From DATLWN01 sp964422615 (GTDB lineage Bacteria > Pseudomonadota > Zetaproteobacteria > Mariprofundales > Mariprofundaceae): 64,000 nt of DNA. The notes beneath the pieces are model-generated. The model had not been told where the DNA came from and did no database searches. It saw only the letters and a list, made by a program, of their open reading frames with translations. The stretch lies in assembly GCA_964422615.1 (NCBI GenBank), contig CAYRBJ010000002.1, positions 62,001 through 126,000 of the forward strand, written 5' to 3'. Both the position numbers and the translations under genes were made by a program. Positions 16,178 to 25,117 of the stretch are shown here, piece by piece (within the stretch, counting starts at the first letter, position 1; each line of letters opens with the position of its first letter).

Positions 16178-17425
16178 ATGAAACGTACGACCGCATGGGC
16201 CATGTACGACTGGGCCAACTCCACCTATGCCACCACCGTCATGGCTGGCTTTTTCCCTCTGTTTTTCAAAGAATACTGGGCTTCGGGACTGTCGGTCAAC
16301 GAGAGCACCTTCTGGCTGGGTCTGGCTAACTCGGTAGCAGCGGTGCTGATGGCGCTGATGGCGCCGGTGCTTGGCGCCATCGCCGACCAGGGCGGACTGA
16401 AGAAGCGCATCCTACTGCAATTCATGACGCTGGGTGTCGTCACCACGGCAGCGTTGTTCTGGGTAGAAAAGGGAGAGTGGGCGTGGGCGGCGCTGATCTA
16501 TGCGCTCAGCGCCCTGGGGTTCTCCGGCGCCAATACCTTTTACGACTCATTGCTTATCGACGTGGCTGAGTATAAGCACTTGGACCGCGTGTCCTCGCTC
16601 GGGTACGGCCTGGGTTACATCGGTGGAGGTCTGCTGTTCGCTCTCAATGTACTGATGACGCTGCATCCGGGTTGGTTCGGCCTTGCCGGCAAGACCGCGG
16701 CGGTGCGCTGGTCGTTCATGTCGGTGGCGATCTGGTGGGCGGTGTTCACAATCCCCTTGGGGCTGTATGTGCACGAGCGCAATGAGGCCAAGCATGTGGA
16801 TCTGGCCGCAAGCATCCGCGGCGGCTTCAAGCAGCTCATCACCTCCTTCCGTCAAGTGCGACGCTACCGCATGGCCTTCTTGTTCCTGCTCGGCTATTTC
16901 TTCTACATCGATGGTGTCGGCACCGTGACGCACATGGCCGTCGATTATGGCCTGTCGCTGGGTTTCCACGCCGGGGTGCTGATGACGGCGCTACTGCTGA
17001 CGCAGTTTGTCGCCTTTCCCGCCGCCATCGCTTTAGGCTATGTCGGCGAGCGCATTGGCACCCGTCCCACCATCCTGTTCTGTATCGGCGGCTATGTACT
17101 GGCCTGCATCTGGGGCTACCGCATGCAGGTGGAGATGGACTTTTACATGCTGGCCGGGCTCATCGGCCTGGTCATGGGTGGCGTGCAGGCGCTGTCGCGC
17201 TCGATGTACGCACGCCTGATCCCGGAGGGGTGCGCCGGCGAGTTCTTTGGTTTCTACAACATGCTGGGCAAATTCGCCGCCATTCTCGGCCCGACGCTGA
17301 TGGGTATCACCAGCCTGGTCACCGGCGATGTGCGCCTGTCCATCCTGTCCATCATACCGCTGTTCGCCATCGGTGCCATTTTGCTGCTGCGTGTCAGGGA
17401 GGGTGACGGGCAATCCGTCGTCTGA
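16178..17425 (+). CDS. MFS transporter, UMF1/Atg22-like family
   Basis: A 415-aa membrane carrier with about twelve transmembrane helices. It opens with the family signature AWAMYDWANSTYATTV, and SRSMYARLIPEG near residue 340 is also typical. Substrates of bacterial members are mostly unknown. The ATG at 16178 is chosen because GGGGAGGGG lies just upstream; an in-frame ATG at 16151 would add nine residues. The gene is followed 67 bases later by lemA. Confidence 0.87.
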   Translation: MKRTTAWAMYDWANSTYATTVMAGFFPLFFKEYWASGLSVNESTFWLGLANSVAAVLMALMAPVLGAIADQGGLKKRILLQFMTLGVVTTAALFWVEKGEWAWAALIYALSALGFSGANTFYDSLLIDVAEYKHLDRVSSLGYGLGYIGGGLLFALNVLMTLHPGWFGLAGKTAAVRWSFMSVAIWWAVFTIPLGLYVHERNEAKHVDLAASIRGGFKQLITSFRQVRRYRMAFLFLLGYFFYIDGVGTVTHMAVDYGLSLGFHAGVLMTALLLTQFVAFPAAIALGYVGERIGTRPTILFCIGGYVLACIWGYRMQVEMDFYMLAGLIGLVMGGVQALSRSMYARLIPEGCAGEFFGFYNMLGKFAAILGPTLMGITSLVTGDVRLSILSIIPLFAIGAILLLRVREGDGQSVV

Positions 17426-17492
17426 CTGGCGTCTGGTTCCTGCCTGTGTCACATTACGGGGTGTAAAAATTACTCTTGCATTGGAGGAGTTT

Positions 17493-18080
17493 ATGTCCAC
17501 AGGCTGGATCGTACTCGCCATCGTCGTGGTGCTGATCGCTTATACCATTCTGATCTACAACCGGTTGGTGCAGATGCGAAACCGCTACAAAAACGGTTTT
17601 TCCCAGATCGACGTGCAACTGACCCGGCGCTATGAGCTGATCCCGAACCTTGTCGAATCGGCCAAGGCCTATTTGACGCACGAGCGCGAGACTCTGGAAA
17701 AGGTCATCGAGGCACGCAACCAAGCGGCGGCGGCGGTGAAACAGGCCGCGCGCCAGCCGGGCGATGCCAAGGCCATGGGGAAACTGATCGGGGCCGAATC
17801 GCTACTTGGCTCTGCCCTGTCGCAGTTCCGCATGGTGGTCGAGAACTATCCGGATCTGAAGGCGGACAAAACCATCGCCGACCTTATGGAGGAACTGGTA
17901 TCCACCGAGAACCGCGTCAGTTTCGCGCGCCAGGCCTACAACGACGACGTCATGGTCTACAACACGCAGCGCGAGAGCTTCCCGGACGTGATGCTGGCCG
18001 GCGCCTTCGGCTTTGCCGCAGCCACGCTGTTCGAGATGCCCGACAGCGCGGCCAAGGCGCCGGTCAAGGTGAGTTTCTAG
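17493..18080 (+). CDS. lemA: LemA family protein
   Basis: A 195-aa protein with one N-terminal transmembrane helix (about residues 5-25) followed by a long helical domain containing YNRLVQMRNRYKNGFSQIDV and RRYELIPNLVESAKAY, the LemA hallmark. Molecular function is not established; lemA commonly sits beside an HtpX-like M48 metalloprotease, as here. GGAGGAG precedes the ATG at 17493, and the frame upstream of it is inside the MFS gene. Confidence 0.93.
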   Translation: MSTGWIVLAIVVVLIAYTILIYNRLVQMRNRYKNGFSQIDVQLTRRYELIPNLVESAKAYLTHERETLEKVIEARNQAAAAVKQAARQPGDAKAMGKLIGAESLLGSALSQFRMVVENYPDLKADKTIADLMEELVSTENRVSFARQAYNDDVMVYNTQRESFPDVMLAGAFGFAAATLFEMPDSAAKAPVKVSF

Positions 18081-18116
18081 CCCGATCCTGCAGCGGAGAA
18101 GGAACCACGTGACCCG

Positions 18117-20069
18117 GTGAACACCTCCACCATGGATTTCTTCGGCTATCAAGCGTTGGCCAAGCGTAACAGCGCGTTGCTGATTGGCCTGTTCGCGCTG
18201 GCCGTGACGCTGATCATCCTGGCTATCTATTTTGTAGTCTGGTGGGCCCAGACCTTTGTCGGACGCCATTCGCCCGGGCTATGGGATGGAGAACTGTTTG
18301 CCGCAGTGACGGCCGGCTGCCTGATGGTGATGGGTTTCGGCAGCTGGCAGCGCATCAATCACATTCGTGCCGGGGGTGGTGCGGCAGTGGCGCGCATGCT
18401 TGGCGGCCGGCCGCTGCCGACCTCCACGTCCATGCCGCTGGAGCGACGACTGCTGAACGTGGTAGAGGAGATGGCCATCGCCTCGGGCCTGCCGGTGCCG
18501 CAGGTGTTCGTACTGGAAGAGGCCGGTATCAATGCCTTTGCTGCCGGCTTCAAGCCCGGCGACACTGTCATCGGTGTCACGCGCGGCTGCGTGGAGATGC
18601 TGGACCGGGACCAGTTGCAGGGCGTTATCGCCCATGAGTTCAGCCATATCCTGCACGGCGACACGCATCTGAACATGCAGCTGATGGGCTGGCTGGCCGG
18701 TATCACGCTGATCGGCGATATCGGCATCTCGATGATGACGATGCGTCGAGCCGGCATCCGCTATTATGAACGCGGCAACCGTGGCGGCGTACAGCCGGTG
18801 ATGTTGGTGGCCGGAATCATGGTGTTTGCCGCCGGTACCGTCGGTTTGGTCTTCGCCGATATGATCAAACGGGCGGTGTCCCGCCAGCGCGAGTTTCTGG
18901 CCGATGCGGCGGCGGTGCAGTTCACGCGTCTGCCGTCGGGCCTGGCCGGGGCACTGAAGATCATCGGCGGTTTCGCCGAGGGCTCAGCCATACGCCATCC
19001 GGAGGCACAGAAGGCCAGCCACATCTTTTTCGGCCAGGCGATCAGGTCGTATTTCGGTCGCGACTGGTGGGCCACGCATCCGCCGCTTACCGATCGCATC
19101 CGCCGCCTGGAGCCGGGTTTCGGCGGGCGTTTCGACAAGGTGGCTCACGAGCCGACGGTGATGGCCAATGCCGCCAACGCCGCCATGGCTTCGGATCTGG
19201 CCACAGGCCTGGTCGGTGCGGCTTCGTCTGAGCGCACGGCAAGTGGACGGTTGCAGATCGAGGATGCCGGGCAGCCAAGTGCGACGCATTTGGCCCGGGC
19301 CCGCGATCTACTGCAGCAACTGCCGGCCAATCTGCGCGAGTGTGCGCACGATCCCTATCTGGCACGCGCTACCGTCTACGCCCTGCTACTGGCACGCAGG
19401 GATCGCAAGGTACGCAGCCAGCAACTGCAGCTGTTGGAGAAGAAGGCCGACCCGACGGTATTCCGGGAAATGCTGGAGATACAGCCAGAACTGGAGCAGA
19501 TGATCGCGGGCCTGCGCCTGCCCTTGGTTGAAATGATCGTACCGACGCTGCGACAGCTTTCTCAGGCGCAATACCGTGACTTCCGCGCCAATGTGAACAT
19601 GCTGATCAAGGCCGATCACCACGTCAGCCTGTTCGAATATGCGATGCATCGCATGCTGCTGCACCATTTAGATCACGCCTTCGGCCTGCAGGCGCCGCCG
19701 GTGCCGGATGGCCGGGGAGAATTGGCCGATGCCATCTGCCTATTAACGATGTTGGCCGAGATTGGGCAGATCAATGAAGCCATGCGCAACGAGGCCTTCC
19801 GGCATGGCATCGCCTTGTTTGCGCCCGAGCAGATCTACCGGCGTCCCGATGCCAAGGATTGCACCCTGCGTGCCTTCGACGAGGCGCTTCGCCGTTTCTC
19901 CGTGGCTGATCCGGAGATAAAGCGCCGGCTGCTTTCGGCCTGTCTGGCCACCGTATTCACCAACGATAAGGTTTCGGATTCAGAGGGTGATCTGCTGCGC
20001 ATTATCGCCGATGCCATCGGCGTGCCGCTACCGCCCCTGCCTGCATCCGGAAAGCTATCGGCGGCCTAG
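18117..20069 (+). CDS. M48 family membrane metalloprotease (HtpX-like)
   Basis: Zinc protease of 650 aa that may degrade misfolded membrane proteins. Two N-terminal helices (about 23-45 and 55-75) precede the catalytic domain with HEFSH at 173-177; the third zinc ligand is probably in the REFLADAAA segment near 260. A long C-terminal helical extension beyond residue 350 is not in short HtpX proteins. The GTG at 18117 is used; an ATG at 18132 is possible. Gene order lemA-protease supports the call. Confidence 0.88.
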   Translation: MNTSTMDFFGYQALAKRNSALLIGLFALAVTLIILAIYFVVWWAQTFVGRHSPGLWDGELFAAVTAGCLMVMGFGSWQRINHIRAGGGAAVARMLGGRPLPTSTSMPLERRLLNVVEEMAIASGLPVPQVFVLEEAGINAFAAGFKPGDTVIGVTRGCVEMLDRDQLQGVIAHEFSHILHGDTHLNMQLMGWLAGITLIGDIGISMMTMRRAGIRYYERGNRGGVQPVMLVAGIMVFAAGTVGLVFADMIKRAVSRQREFLADAAAVQFTRLPSGLAGALKIIGGFAEGSAIRHPEAQKASHIFFGQAIRSYFGRDWWATHPPLTDRIRRLEPGFGGRFDKVAHEPTVMANAANAAMASDLATGLVGAASSERTASGRLQIEDAGQPSATHLARARDLLQQLPANLRECAHDPYLARATVYALLLARRDRKVRSQQLQLLEKKADPTVFREMLEIQPELEQMIAGLRLPLVEMIVPTLRQLSQAQYRDFRANVNMLIKADHHVSLFEYAMHRMLLHHLDHAFGLQAPPVPDGRGELADAICLLTMLAEIGQINEAMRNEAFRHGIALFAPEQIYRRPDAKDCTLRAFDEALRRFSVADPEIKRRLLSACLATVFTNDKVSDSEGDLLRIIADAIGVPLPPLPASGKLSAA

Positions 20070-20088
20070 CATCCACAGGATACGATGA

Positions 20089-21831
20089 TCAGGTCGTCGC
20101 TTCTGTTGCTACCCGTAGGCTTTCGTGGATATCGCGGGCAAAGGTAATCTCCCCGGGTTTCGGCATCACCCCGGATTTGTGCAATTTGTCCACGATCTGT
20201 GGCTTCAGGCCGTTGATGACGAGATAGATACGCTTCTTGGCCAGGTTGTCGATGATCGAGGTAAGGGCGACGATGCCGGTCATGTCCATCATCGGCACAT
20301 CGCTCATATCCAGGATGACGGCGCGGATATCCTGGCGCAGGTTCAGGATATTCTTCAGGGCGCGCTGGGCGGCGCCGAAGAACATCGGTCCGTTGATGTC
20401 ATAGATCGCTACGGTATTCGGATGTTCGGGATACTCGCGCGCACGGCCGCTGCCACTCAGCTGCACCTCGGTCAGCTCGACCATGCGCTTGATGAACAGC
20501 ATGGCGGCCAGCGCCATGCCGGCGGCGACGGCGATCTCCATATTGATCAGCACCGTCAGGCCGAAACAGGTCAGTAGCACCAACACGTCGTTGCGTGGCG
20601 CCGCCCTCAGGATATGCACGAAATGCTTCGCCTCGCTCATGTTCCGGGCCACGATCAGCAGGATGGCACCCATCGTGGCCATCGGGATATAGGCCAGCAG
20701 CGGTGCGATCAGCAGGATTGACGCCAGCACGAACAGCGAATGCACTACGGCGGACAGTGGAGAATTGCCACCGGCCCCGATGTTGGTGACGGTGCGGGCG
20801 ATGGCGGCGGTGGCCGGGATGCCGCTGAAGAACGGGGCAAGGATGTTGCCGATGCCCAGGCCGACCAGCTCCCGGTTCGGATCGGTGGTGCGGCCGGTCA
20901 TGCCATCTGCGACCACAGTGCACAGCAGTGATTCGATGGCGCCAAGCATGGCAATGGCGAAGGCGCTTCCTAACAGGCCGTAGATCAGTGCTGGTGACAG
21001 GCCGATCGGCTGACCGTGCGCATTGGGAAGCTCCCATGGCCAGACGAAGGACAGCGGCACCGGTGGGACGCCATTGCCGCTGAGACCATCGACATGGTAA
21101 TGGAAGCTGGAGCCGATGGTGGCGACGTGGAAGCCGGGGATCAGGTGGGTACACAGCCAGGCGACACCGGTGCCGAGCACCATTGCCAGCAGGTGCGCCG
21201 GCACCCGGGTCTTCAGCCGAGGCCACAGGATCAGGGCGGCGAGCGTGACGGCGGAGATGATGAATTCGTCCCATCGCGTGCCGGGCAGGGCGCGGACGAT
21301 GGCCATGAGCCGATCGAGGTAGTGCACGCCCGGATGCGTCAGATGAAGCCCGAGCAGGTTCGGGATCTGGAAGGTGCCGATGACCACGGCGATGCCGGCC
21401 GTAAAACCGACGGTGACAGGGTAAGGGACAAGCTCGATCAGGCTGCCCAGGCGCGCCAGGCCCATGGCGAGCAGGATGATGCCGGCCATCAGGCCGCTGA
21501 TGAGCAGGCCGCCAAGGCCATAGCTGTGCACGATCGGCAGCAGGATGACGACGAAGGCGGCGGTGGGGCCGGAGATGTTGATGCGGCTGCCGCCGGTCAG
21601 GGCGATGGCGATACCGCCGACGATGGCCGTGTACAGCCCATATTGCGGGGCCACGCCGCTGGCGATGGCGAGGGCCATGGACAACGGCAGGGCGACGATG
21701 CCGACGGTGACGCCTGCAAGGATATTGGTCTGCCACCAGGTTCTGGAGAAACGGCGTTCCAGCGGATGCTCCCTGTTGTCGCGGCCCGGCTCAAACCGGG
21801 TCGGCAAGACCCGCAGTGTAAGCCTGCCCAT
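20089..21831 (-). CDS. SulP family anion transporter with STAS domain
   Basis: Inner-membrane anion carrier of 580 aa, about residues 30-430 membrane-embedded. It opens with WWQTNILAGVTVGIVALPLSM and continues GGSRINISGPTAAF. A C-terminal STAS domain spans roughly 465-575 (IYDINGPMFFGAA, VILDMSDVPMMDMTGI). SulP proteins carry sulfate, bicarbonate or other anions; in an autotroph bicarbonate is an attractive guess, but nothing in the sequence proves it. The gene is convergent with the M48 protease gene. Confidence 0.9.
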   Translation of the reverse strand: MGRLTLRVLPTRFEPGRDNREHPLERRFSRTWWQTNILAGVTVGIVALPLSMALAIASGVAPQYGLYTAIVGGIAIALTGGSRINISGPTAAFVVILLPIVHSYGLGGLLISGLMAGIILLAMGLARLGSLIELVPYPVTVGFTAGIAVVIGTFQIPNLLGLHLTHPGVHYLDRLMAIVRALPGTRWDEFIISAVTLAALILWPRLKTRVPAHLLAMVLGTGVAWLCTHLIPGFHVATIGSSFHYHVDGLSGNGVPPVPLSFVWPWELPNAHGQPIGLSPALIYGLLGSAFAIAMLGAIESLLCTVVADGMTGRTTDPNRELVGLGIGNILAPFFSGIPATAAIARTVTNIGAGGNSPLSAVVHSLFVLASILLIAPLLAYIPMATMGAILLIVARNMSEAKHFVHILRAAPRNDVLVLLTCFGLTVLINMEIAVAAGMALAAMLFIKRMVELTEVQLSGSGRAREYPEHPNTVAIYDINGPMFFGAAQRALKNILNLRQDIRAVILDMSDVPMMDMTGIVALTSIIDNLAKKRIYLVINGLKPQIVDKLHKSGVMPKPGEITFARDIHESLRVATEATT

Positions 21832-21942
21832 TCTTCATTTCTAGAGCATGGCATCCGCGGCGTACCGTCCTGCAGCGTTAACGGTTAGCATGCGTCAACC
21901 GCGGCGGCAGCGGCGGCAGAGATTGCGAAGTGAGTGAGTGAG

Positions 21943-22665
21943 ATGGGAAGAGCATTTGAAGTGCGCAAGGCCTCGATGGCCAAGACGGCAGCGGCCAAGA
22001 CCAAGGTGTATTCGCGCTACGGGCGCGAGATCTATGTGGCTGCCAAGAACGGCGGTATCGATCCCGAGGCCAACCTGGTGCTGCGTCGCCTGATCGAGAA
22101 GGCGAAGAAGGAGCAGGTGCCGTCGCATGTGATCGACAAGGCCATCGACAAGGCCAAGGGTGCCGGCGGTGAGGATTTTGCCCCGGCCCGCTACGAGGGC
22201 TTCGGGCCGGGCGGGTGCATGGTCATCGTTGACTGCCTGTCGGACAACAACACCCGCACCTTCAGTGACGTACGCCTGTGCTTCGGCAAGAACGGAGCCA
22301 AGCTGGGCTCGCCGGGCGCGGTGGTGCACATGTTCGACCATTTGGCCGTATTCTCCTTCAGGGGACCGGACGAGGATGCGGTGCTGGAGGCGCTGATGAA
22401 CGCCGATGTCGACGTCTCAGACATCGAGGACGAGGACGGCATCATCACCGTCTTTGCGCCGACCACCGAGTTCTACAAGGCGCGCACGGCCCTGAGCGAG
22501 GCCTTCCCGGATATCGAATTCGAGGTCGAGGATATCTCCTACGTGCCGAAGACCTCGACGGTGCTGGCTGGCGAGGATGCCGAGATGATGGAAAACTTCC
22601 TGGCCGCTCTTGACGATCTCGACGACGTGCAGCAGGTCTACCACAATGCCGAGCTTCCCGGCTGA
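21943..22665 (+). CDS. YebC/PmpR family protein (YeeN-like)
   Basis: 240 aa with the family opening MGRAFEVRKASMAKTAAAKT and the acidic middle and C-terminal domains (DVSDIEDEDGIITVFAP). Members are described as transcription regulators and more recently as translation factors for difficult peptide bonds. The N-terminus resembles E. coli YeeN rather than YebC, whose start is MAGHSKW. The usual YebC neighbours ruvC, ruvA and ruvB are absent here. ATG at 21943 chosen by homology. Confidence 0.9.
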   Translation: MGRAFEVRKASMAKTAAAKTKVYSRYGREIYVAAKNGGIDPEANLVLRRLIEKAKKEQVPSHVIDKAIDKAKGAGGEDFAPARYEGFGPGGCMVIVDCLSDNNTRTFSDVRLCFGKNGAKLGSPGAVVHMFDHLAVFSFRGPDEDAVLEALMNADVDVSDIEDEDGIITVFAPTTEFYKARTALSEAFPDIEFEVEDISYVPKTSTVLAGEDAEMMENFLAALDDLDDVQQVYHNAELPG

Positions 22666-22701
22666 TGCGGACTCGCGTGGCAGGGACGTTGTCCCGTCGT
22701 C

Positions 22702-23349
22702 TCAGCCCTGCGGTTTCTTCGCTGCCGCCCCGACCAGCAAAGCCATATCTGTTGCATGTGGGTGACCGCTCGCCCGCAATGCTTCGATAACGCTGGCTTG
22801 GTTCCGCGGCGGTTGGTTCTGGCTGACCTTCCATTTTCCGTATAAGCGTTCGATGGGCATCTCGAAGCCGATGATGGCGCCGATCAACTGTTCGACGAAA
22901 TCGTCCGGCGCGTCCGCAACCGCCCATGGTTCCGGGAACGACGCCTCGTTATGCGCGGTCAGGGCCTCGAGCTGCGTGCGTATCCATGCGGCATCCTCGA
23001 CGACGCGCAGCGGGCCATGCGCATGCACCACGGCATAGTTCCAAGTCGGCGCTACCTTTCCCGTTTCCGCTTTGGTGACGTACCAGGATGGGGAGATGTA
23101 GGTCTGGGGCCCATGGAAGACGGCCATGGCCTCGCTACCCGCCGCGATGTCGTTTAATAGCGGGTTGGCGCGGGCGATATGCCCCCTGAGTGTCCCGAAC
23201 GGGGCGGGCGATTCCGAAATCACCATCGGGATATGGTTGGCATCCAGCCCGTCCGCAGACAGCGTGACCAGGGTGGCCAGCGGGTGATCGCGGATCAGGG
23301 CATGCAACACCTCAACGCGTGTTTCCTCGTACCGCTTCTCGATATACAC
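22702..23349 (-). CDS. PaiB-like FMN-binding protein
   Basis: 215 aa with the split-barrel flavin-binding fold of the PaiB family: MYIEKRYEE start, HPLATLVTL, HIPMVI, a FHGPQTYISPSWY segment and a closing LYGKWKVSQN. Bacillus PaiB is described as a negative transcription regulator; most homologues are annotated as FMN-binding without proven function. It stands as a single gene, convergent with the YebC-family gene. Confidence 0.87.
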   Translation of the reverse strand: MYIEKRYEETRVEVLHALIRDHPLATLVTLSADGLDANHIPMVISESPAPFGTLRGHIARANPLLNDIAAGSEAMAVFHGPQTYISPSWYVTKAETGKVAPTWNYAVVHAHGPLRVVEDAAWIRTQLEALTAHNEASFPEPWAVADAPDDFVEQLIGAIIGFEMPIERLYGKWKVSQNQPPRNQASVIEALRASGHPHATDMALLVGAAAKKPQG

Positions 23350-23485
23350 GTTACCTGATGCCTCCGATCACCGAACATCCTGACTTGATCCGGTTCCATT
23401 AAAGCGGAATGTCCGATGGACGCAAGATGCCGATGCTCCACACGAGGTTTACGGGCGGGAAACGCCGGCCTAGGCTGGGTTCATA

Positions 23486-23797
23486 ATGCGTACATCCGCA
23501 GATAGCAAGGCCCGTCCGTCGATGGGGGAAGATGTCCACGGTACGATTGCTTGGATCAAGCGGCATGCGCCGCTGACCGAGCTGTGCCAGTTCGGCGGCT
23601 GGCCGGACGATACTAGGCTGCAGGTCGAGGTGTGCAGTCGCACACCTGAGGAATGGATCGTCAACATCCGTTTCGATGAGACCATTATGGAGATCTCGGA
23701 ATGCGACATCACCGAGCGCGAACGCTGCGGCCAGTATGCTGTGAGCTTTGACGATGCCGGGCATCCTTCCGCCATCCGCCTGATCCAGCCGCTGTAG
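23486..23797 (+). CDS. hypothetical protein, 103 aa
   Basis: A short soluble protein with four cysteines (LCQFGG, VEVCSRT, SECDIT, ERCGQY) and no recognisable domain. The composition looks like a real alpha/beta protein, and convergent spacing to the Mut7-C gene (13 bases) fits a real gene. The ribosome-binding site before the ATG at 23486 is weak; an ATG at 23522 is an alternative. Confidence 0.5.
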   Translation: MRTSADSKARPSMGEDVHGTIAWIKRHAPLTELCQFGGWPDDTRLQVEVCSRTPEEWIVNIRFDETIMEISECDITERERCGQYAVSFDDAGHPSAIRLIQPL

Positions 23798-23810
23798 CGG
23801 GGTCATCCCT

Positions 23811-24290
23811 TCAGGAGCGGTGCTTCCAGCGATGCAGTTTGGCGCGCATGCGCCGCACATGGCTGCCGTGCCAGTACAGGCGGTGGCAGCCGGGGCATTC
23901 GTACAGGGTATCGAGGGATTCGCGGCTGAATTCCGGCACCTCGGCGAGCCTCGCGGCGTCGGCTGGCTTCAGCGGGGCGTTGCATACGAGGCAGCGTGAG
24001 AAGGGCGCATGCAGCCAGTCCACGGAGAAAATCCTGCCCAGTTCATCCACCTGCGCCGGCACGTCGTTGCCGGTCATCAGGATCACGCATTCCCGCGCCT
24101 GTTTGAACTCGGCCATCTTGCGATCACGCGTCAACAGCCAGCGCCCCTCGCGGCAGGCCTGCTCGACCAGTTGGCGGTCGGCCTGTCCCGCCTCGGCGAT
24201 CACGGTGTCGTAACCCGAGGCGCGCAGCCAGCGTCCGAGGCGGCGCAGCATCTCGTCGCAGAGGAATCTCAGCTCTTGTGCGTCACGCAT
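23811..24290 (-). CDS. Mut7-C RNase-domain zinc-ribbon protein
   Basis: 159 aa. The N-terminal half has the PIN-like Mut7-C pattern (FLCDEMLRRLGRWLRASGYD with an acidic D12, and LLTRDRKM with D55). The C-terminal half has two CxxC pairs, C100/C103 and C132/C135, forming a zinc ribbon. Such proteins are predicted ribonucleases, possibly of the toxin-like PIN superfamily, but no antitoxin gene is adjacent. The ATG at 24290 is chosen because the family usually begins just before this conserved block. Confidence 0.83.
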   Translation of the reverse strand: MRDAQELRFLCDEMLRRLGRWLRASGYDTVIAEAGQADRQLVEQACREGRWLLTRDRKMAEFKQARECVILMTGNDVPAQVDELGRIFSVDWLHAPFSRCLVCNAPLKPADAARLAEVPEFSRESLDTLYECPGCHRLYWHGSHVRRMRAKLHRWKHRS

Positions 24291-24367
24291 GGCATGCCTT
24301 TGGGGTGAAGGGCCATGCAGGAATGTAAGGTCCATTCGCGGCCGCACGCAATGTCTGGGCAGCATAT

Positions 24368-24397
24368 TTGTCCCAACTGCGCGGTTTCATCTATAGT
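24368..24397 (+). promoter_or_regulatory. sigma70-like promoter for the SAP/ferredoxin pair
   Basis: TTGTCC (24368-24373, 4 of 6) and TATAGT (24392-24397, 5 of 6) are separated by 18 bases. They lie about 70 bases before the SAP-like gene. Confidence 0.45.
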
Positions 24398-24467
24398 CGG
24401 GTTTTATGCTTGCTGTGTTGGTTCGGGGGAGTACACGGTCAGGCAATGGAATTCGCATGGAGGCTTT

Positions 24468-24671
24468 ATGGTCCCTCTCCATGAAATCATCGCCAAGGCC
24501 AAGACGCTCGGCATCAAGAGTGCCGAGACGATGGACCGCGTGCAGTTGGTCCGCGCCATCCAGGTCAAGGAGGGGCATTCGCCGTGCTACGGCACCAACT
24601 GGTGCAAGCCGGAATGGAAAGAGGCCTGTATGTGGAAGGATGAATGCGCTTCGAAGATATTCAGTCAGTGA
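24468..24671 (+). CDS. small SAP-motif-like protein with four cysteines
   Basis: A 67-aa protein. Residues 4-32 resemble a SAP or Rho-N helix pair (LHEIIAKAKTLGIKSAE, then RVQLVRAIQ), folds that usually bind nucleic acid. The rest is a C40-x5-C46-x7-C54-x5-C60 array rich in tryptophan (NWCKPEWKEACMWKDEC), which could bind a metal or an iron-sulfur cluster. GGAGG precedes the ATG at 24468. A [2Fe-2S] protein follows 20 bases later, suggesting a shared redox or cluster role; the role itself is unknown. Confidence 0.7.
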   Translation: MVPLHEIIAKAKTLGIKSAETMDRVQLVRAIQVKEGHSPCYGTNWCKPEWKEACMWKDECASKIFSQ

Positions 24672-24691
24672 GCGTCTAGAGGGGGAGATTC

Positions 24692-25054
24692 ATGGACGAG
24701 AAGCTGACGGAGGTCGTGAACAAACGGGCTATCGGGCATCTGCGGCGCCACATCCTGTTGTGCTCCGACCAGACCAAGCCCAAGTGCTGCGATCGTGAGG
24801 CGGGGCTCGCATCCTGGAATTACCTGAAGCGTCGGCTGGCCGAGTTGGGGCTGGCTGGCAAGGGCGGCATCTACCGCACCAAGGCCAATTGCCTGCAGAT
24901 CTGCCGGGACGGACCGATCGCCGTGGTCTATCCGGAGGGTGCCTGGTACCACTCCTGCACACCCGAGGTCATCGAGCGCATCATCCAGGAGCACCTGATC
25001 GGCGGCCGGTTGGTGGAGGATAACCTGATTCTTGCCAAGCCTCTTCAACCTTGA
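24692..25054 (+). CDS. thioredoxin-like (2Fe-2S) ferredoxin domain protein
   Basis: A 120-aa protein with the cluster pattern C24-x8-C33 and C67-x3-C71 (NCLQICRDGP), as in thioredoxin-like [2Fe-2S] ferredoxins and NuoE-type subunits. Two further cysteines are C32 and C89. It probably shuttles electrons in the cytoplasm; the partner is unknown. It follows the SAP-like gene and ends just before a strong bidirectional terminator. Confidence 0.85.
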   Translation: MDEKLTEVVNKRAIGHLRRHILLCSDQTKPKCCDREAGLASWNYLKRRLAELGLAGKGGIYRTKANCLQICRDGPIAVVYPEGAWYHSCTPEVIERIIQEHLIGGRLVEDNLILAKPLQP

Positions 25055-25071
25055 ACTGATTCGTCCATGAA

Positions 25072-25097
25072 AAAAGCGGGCCCGAAGGCCCGCTTTT
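25072..25097. terminator. bidirectional intrinsic terminator
   Basis: A perfect stem AAAAGCGGGCC (25072-25082) and GGCCCGCTTTT (25087-25097) with a CGAA loop. The A-run and T-run on the two sides let it terminate both the ferredoxin transcript (plus) and the six-gene carbon operon (minus). Confidence 0.92.
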
Positions 25098-25117
25098 CCG
25101 TGGTCGTGAGAGAATGA

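Noticed and set aside
20399..21736. 445-codon open frame in another frame on the same strand as the SulP gene
   Set aside because: Arg/His/Pro-rich shadow of the SulP gene.
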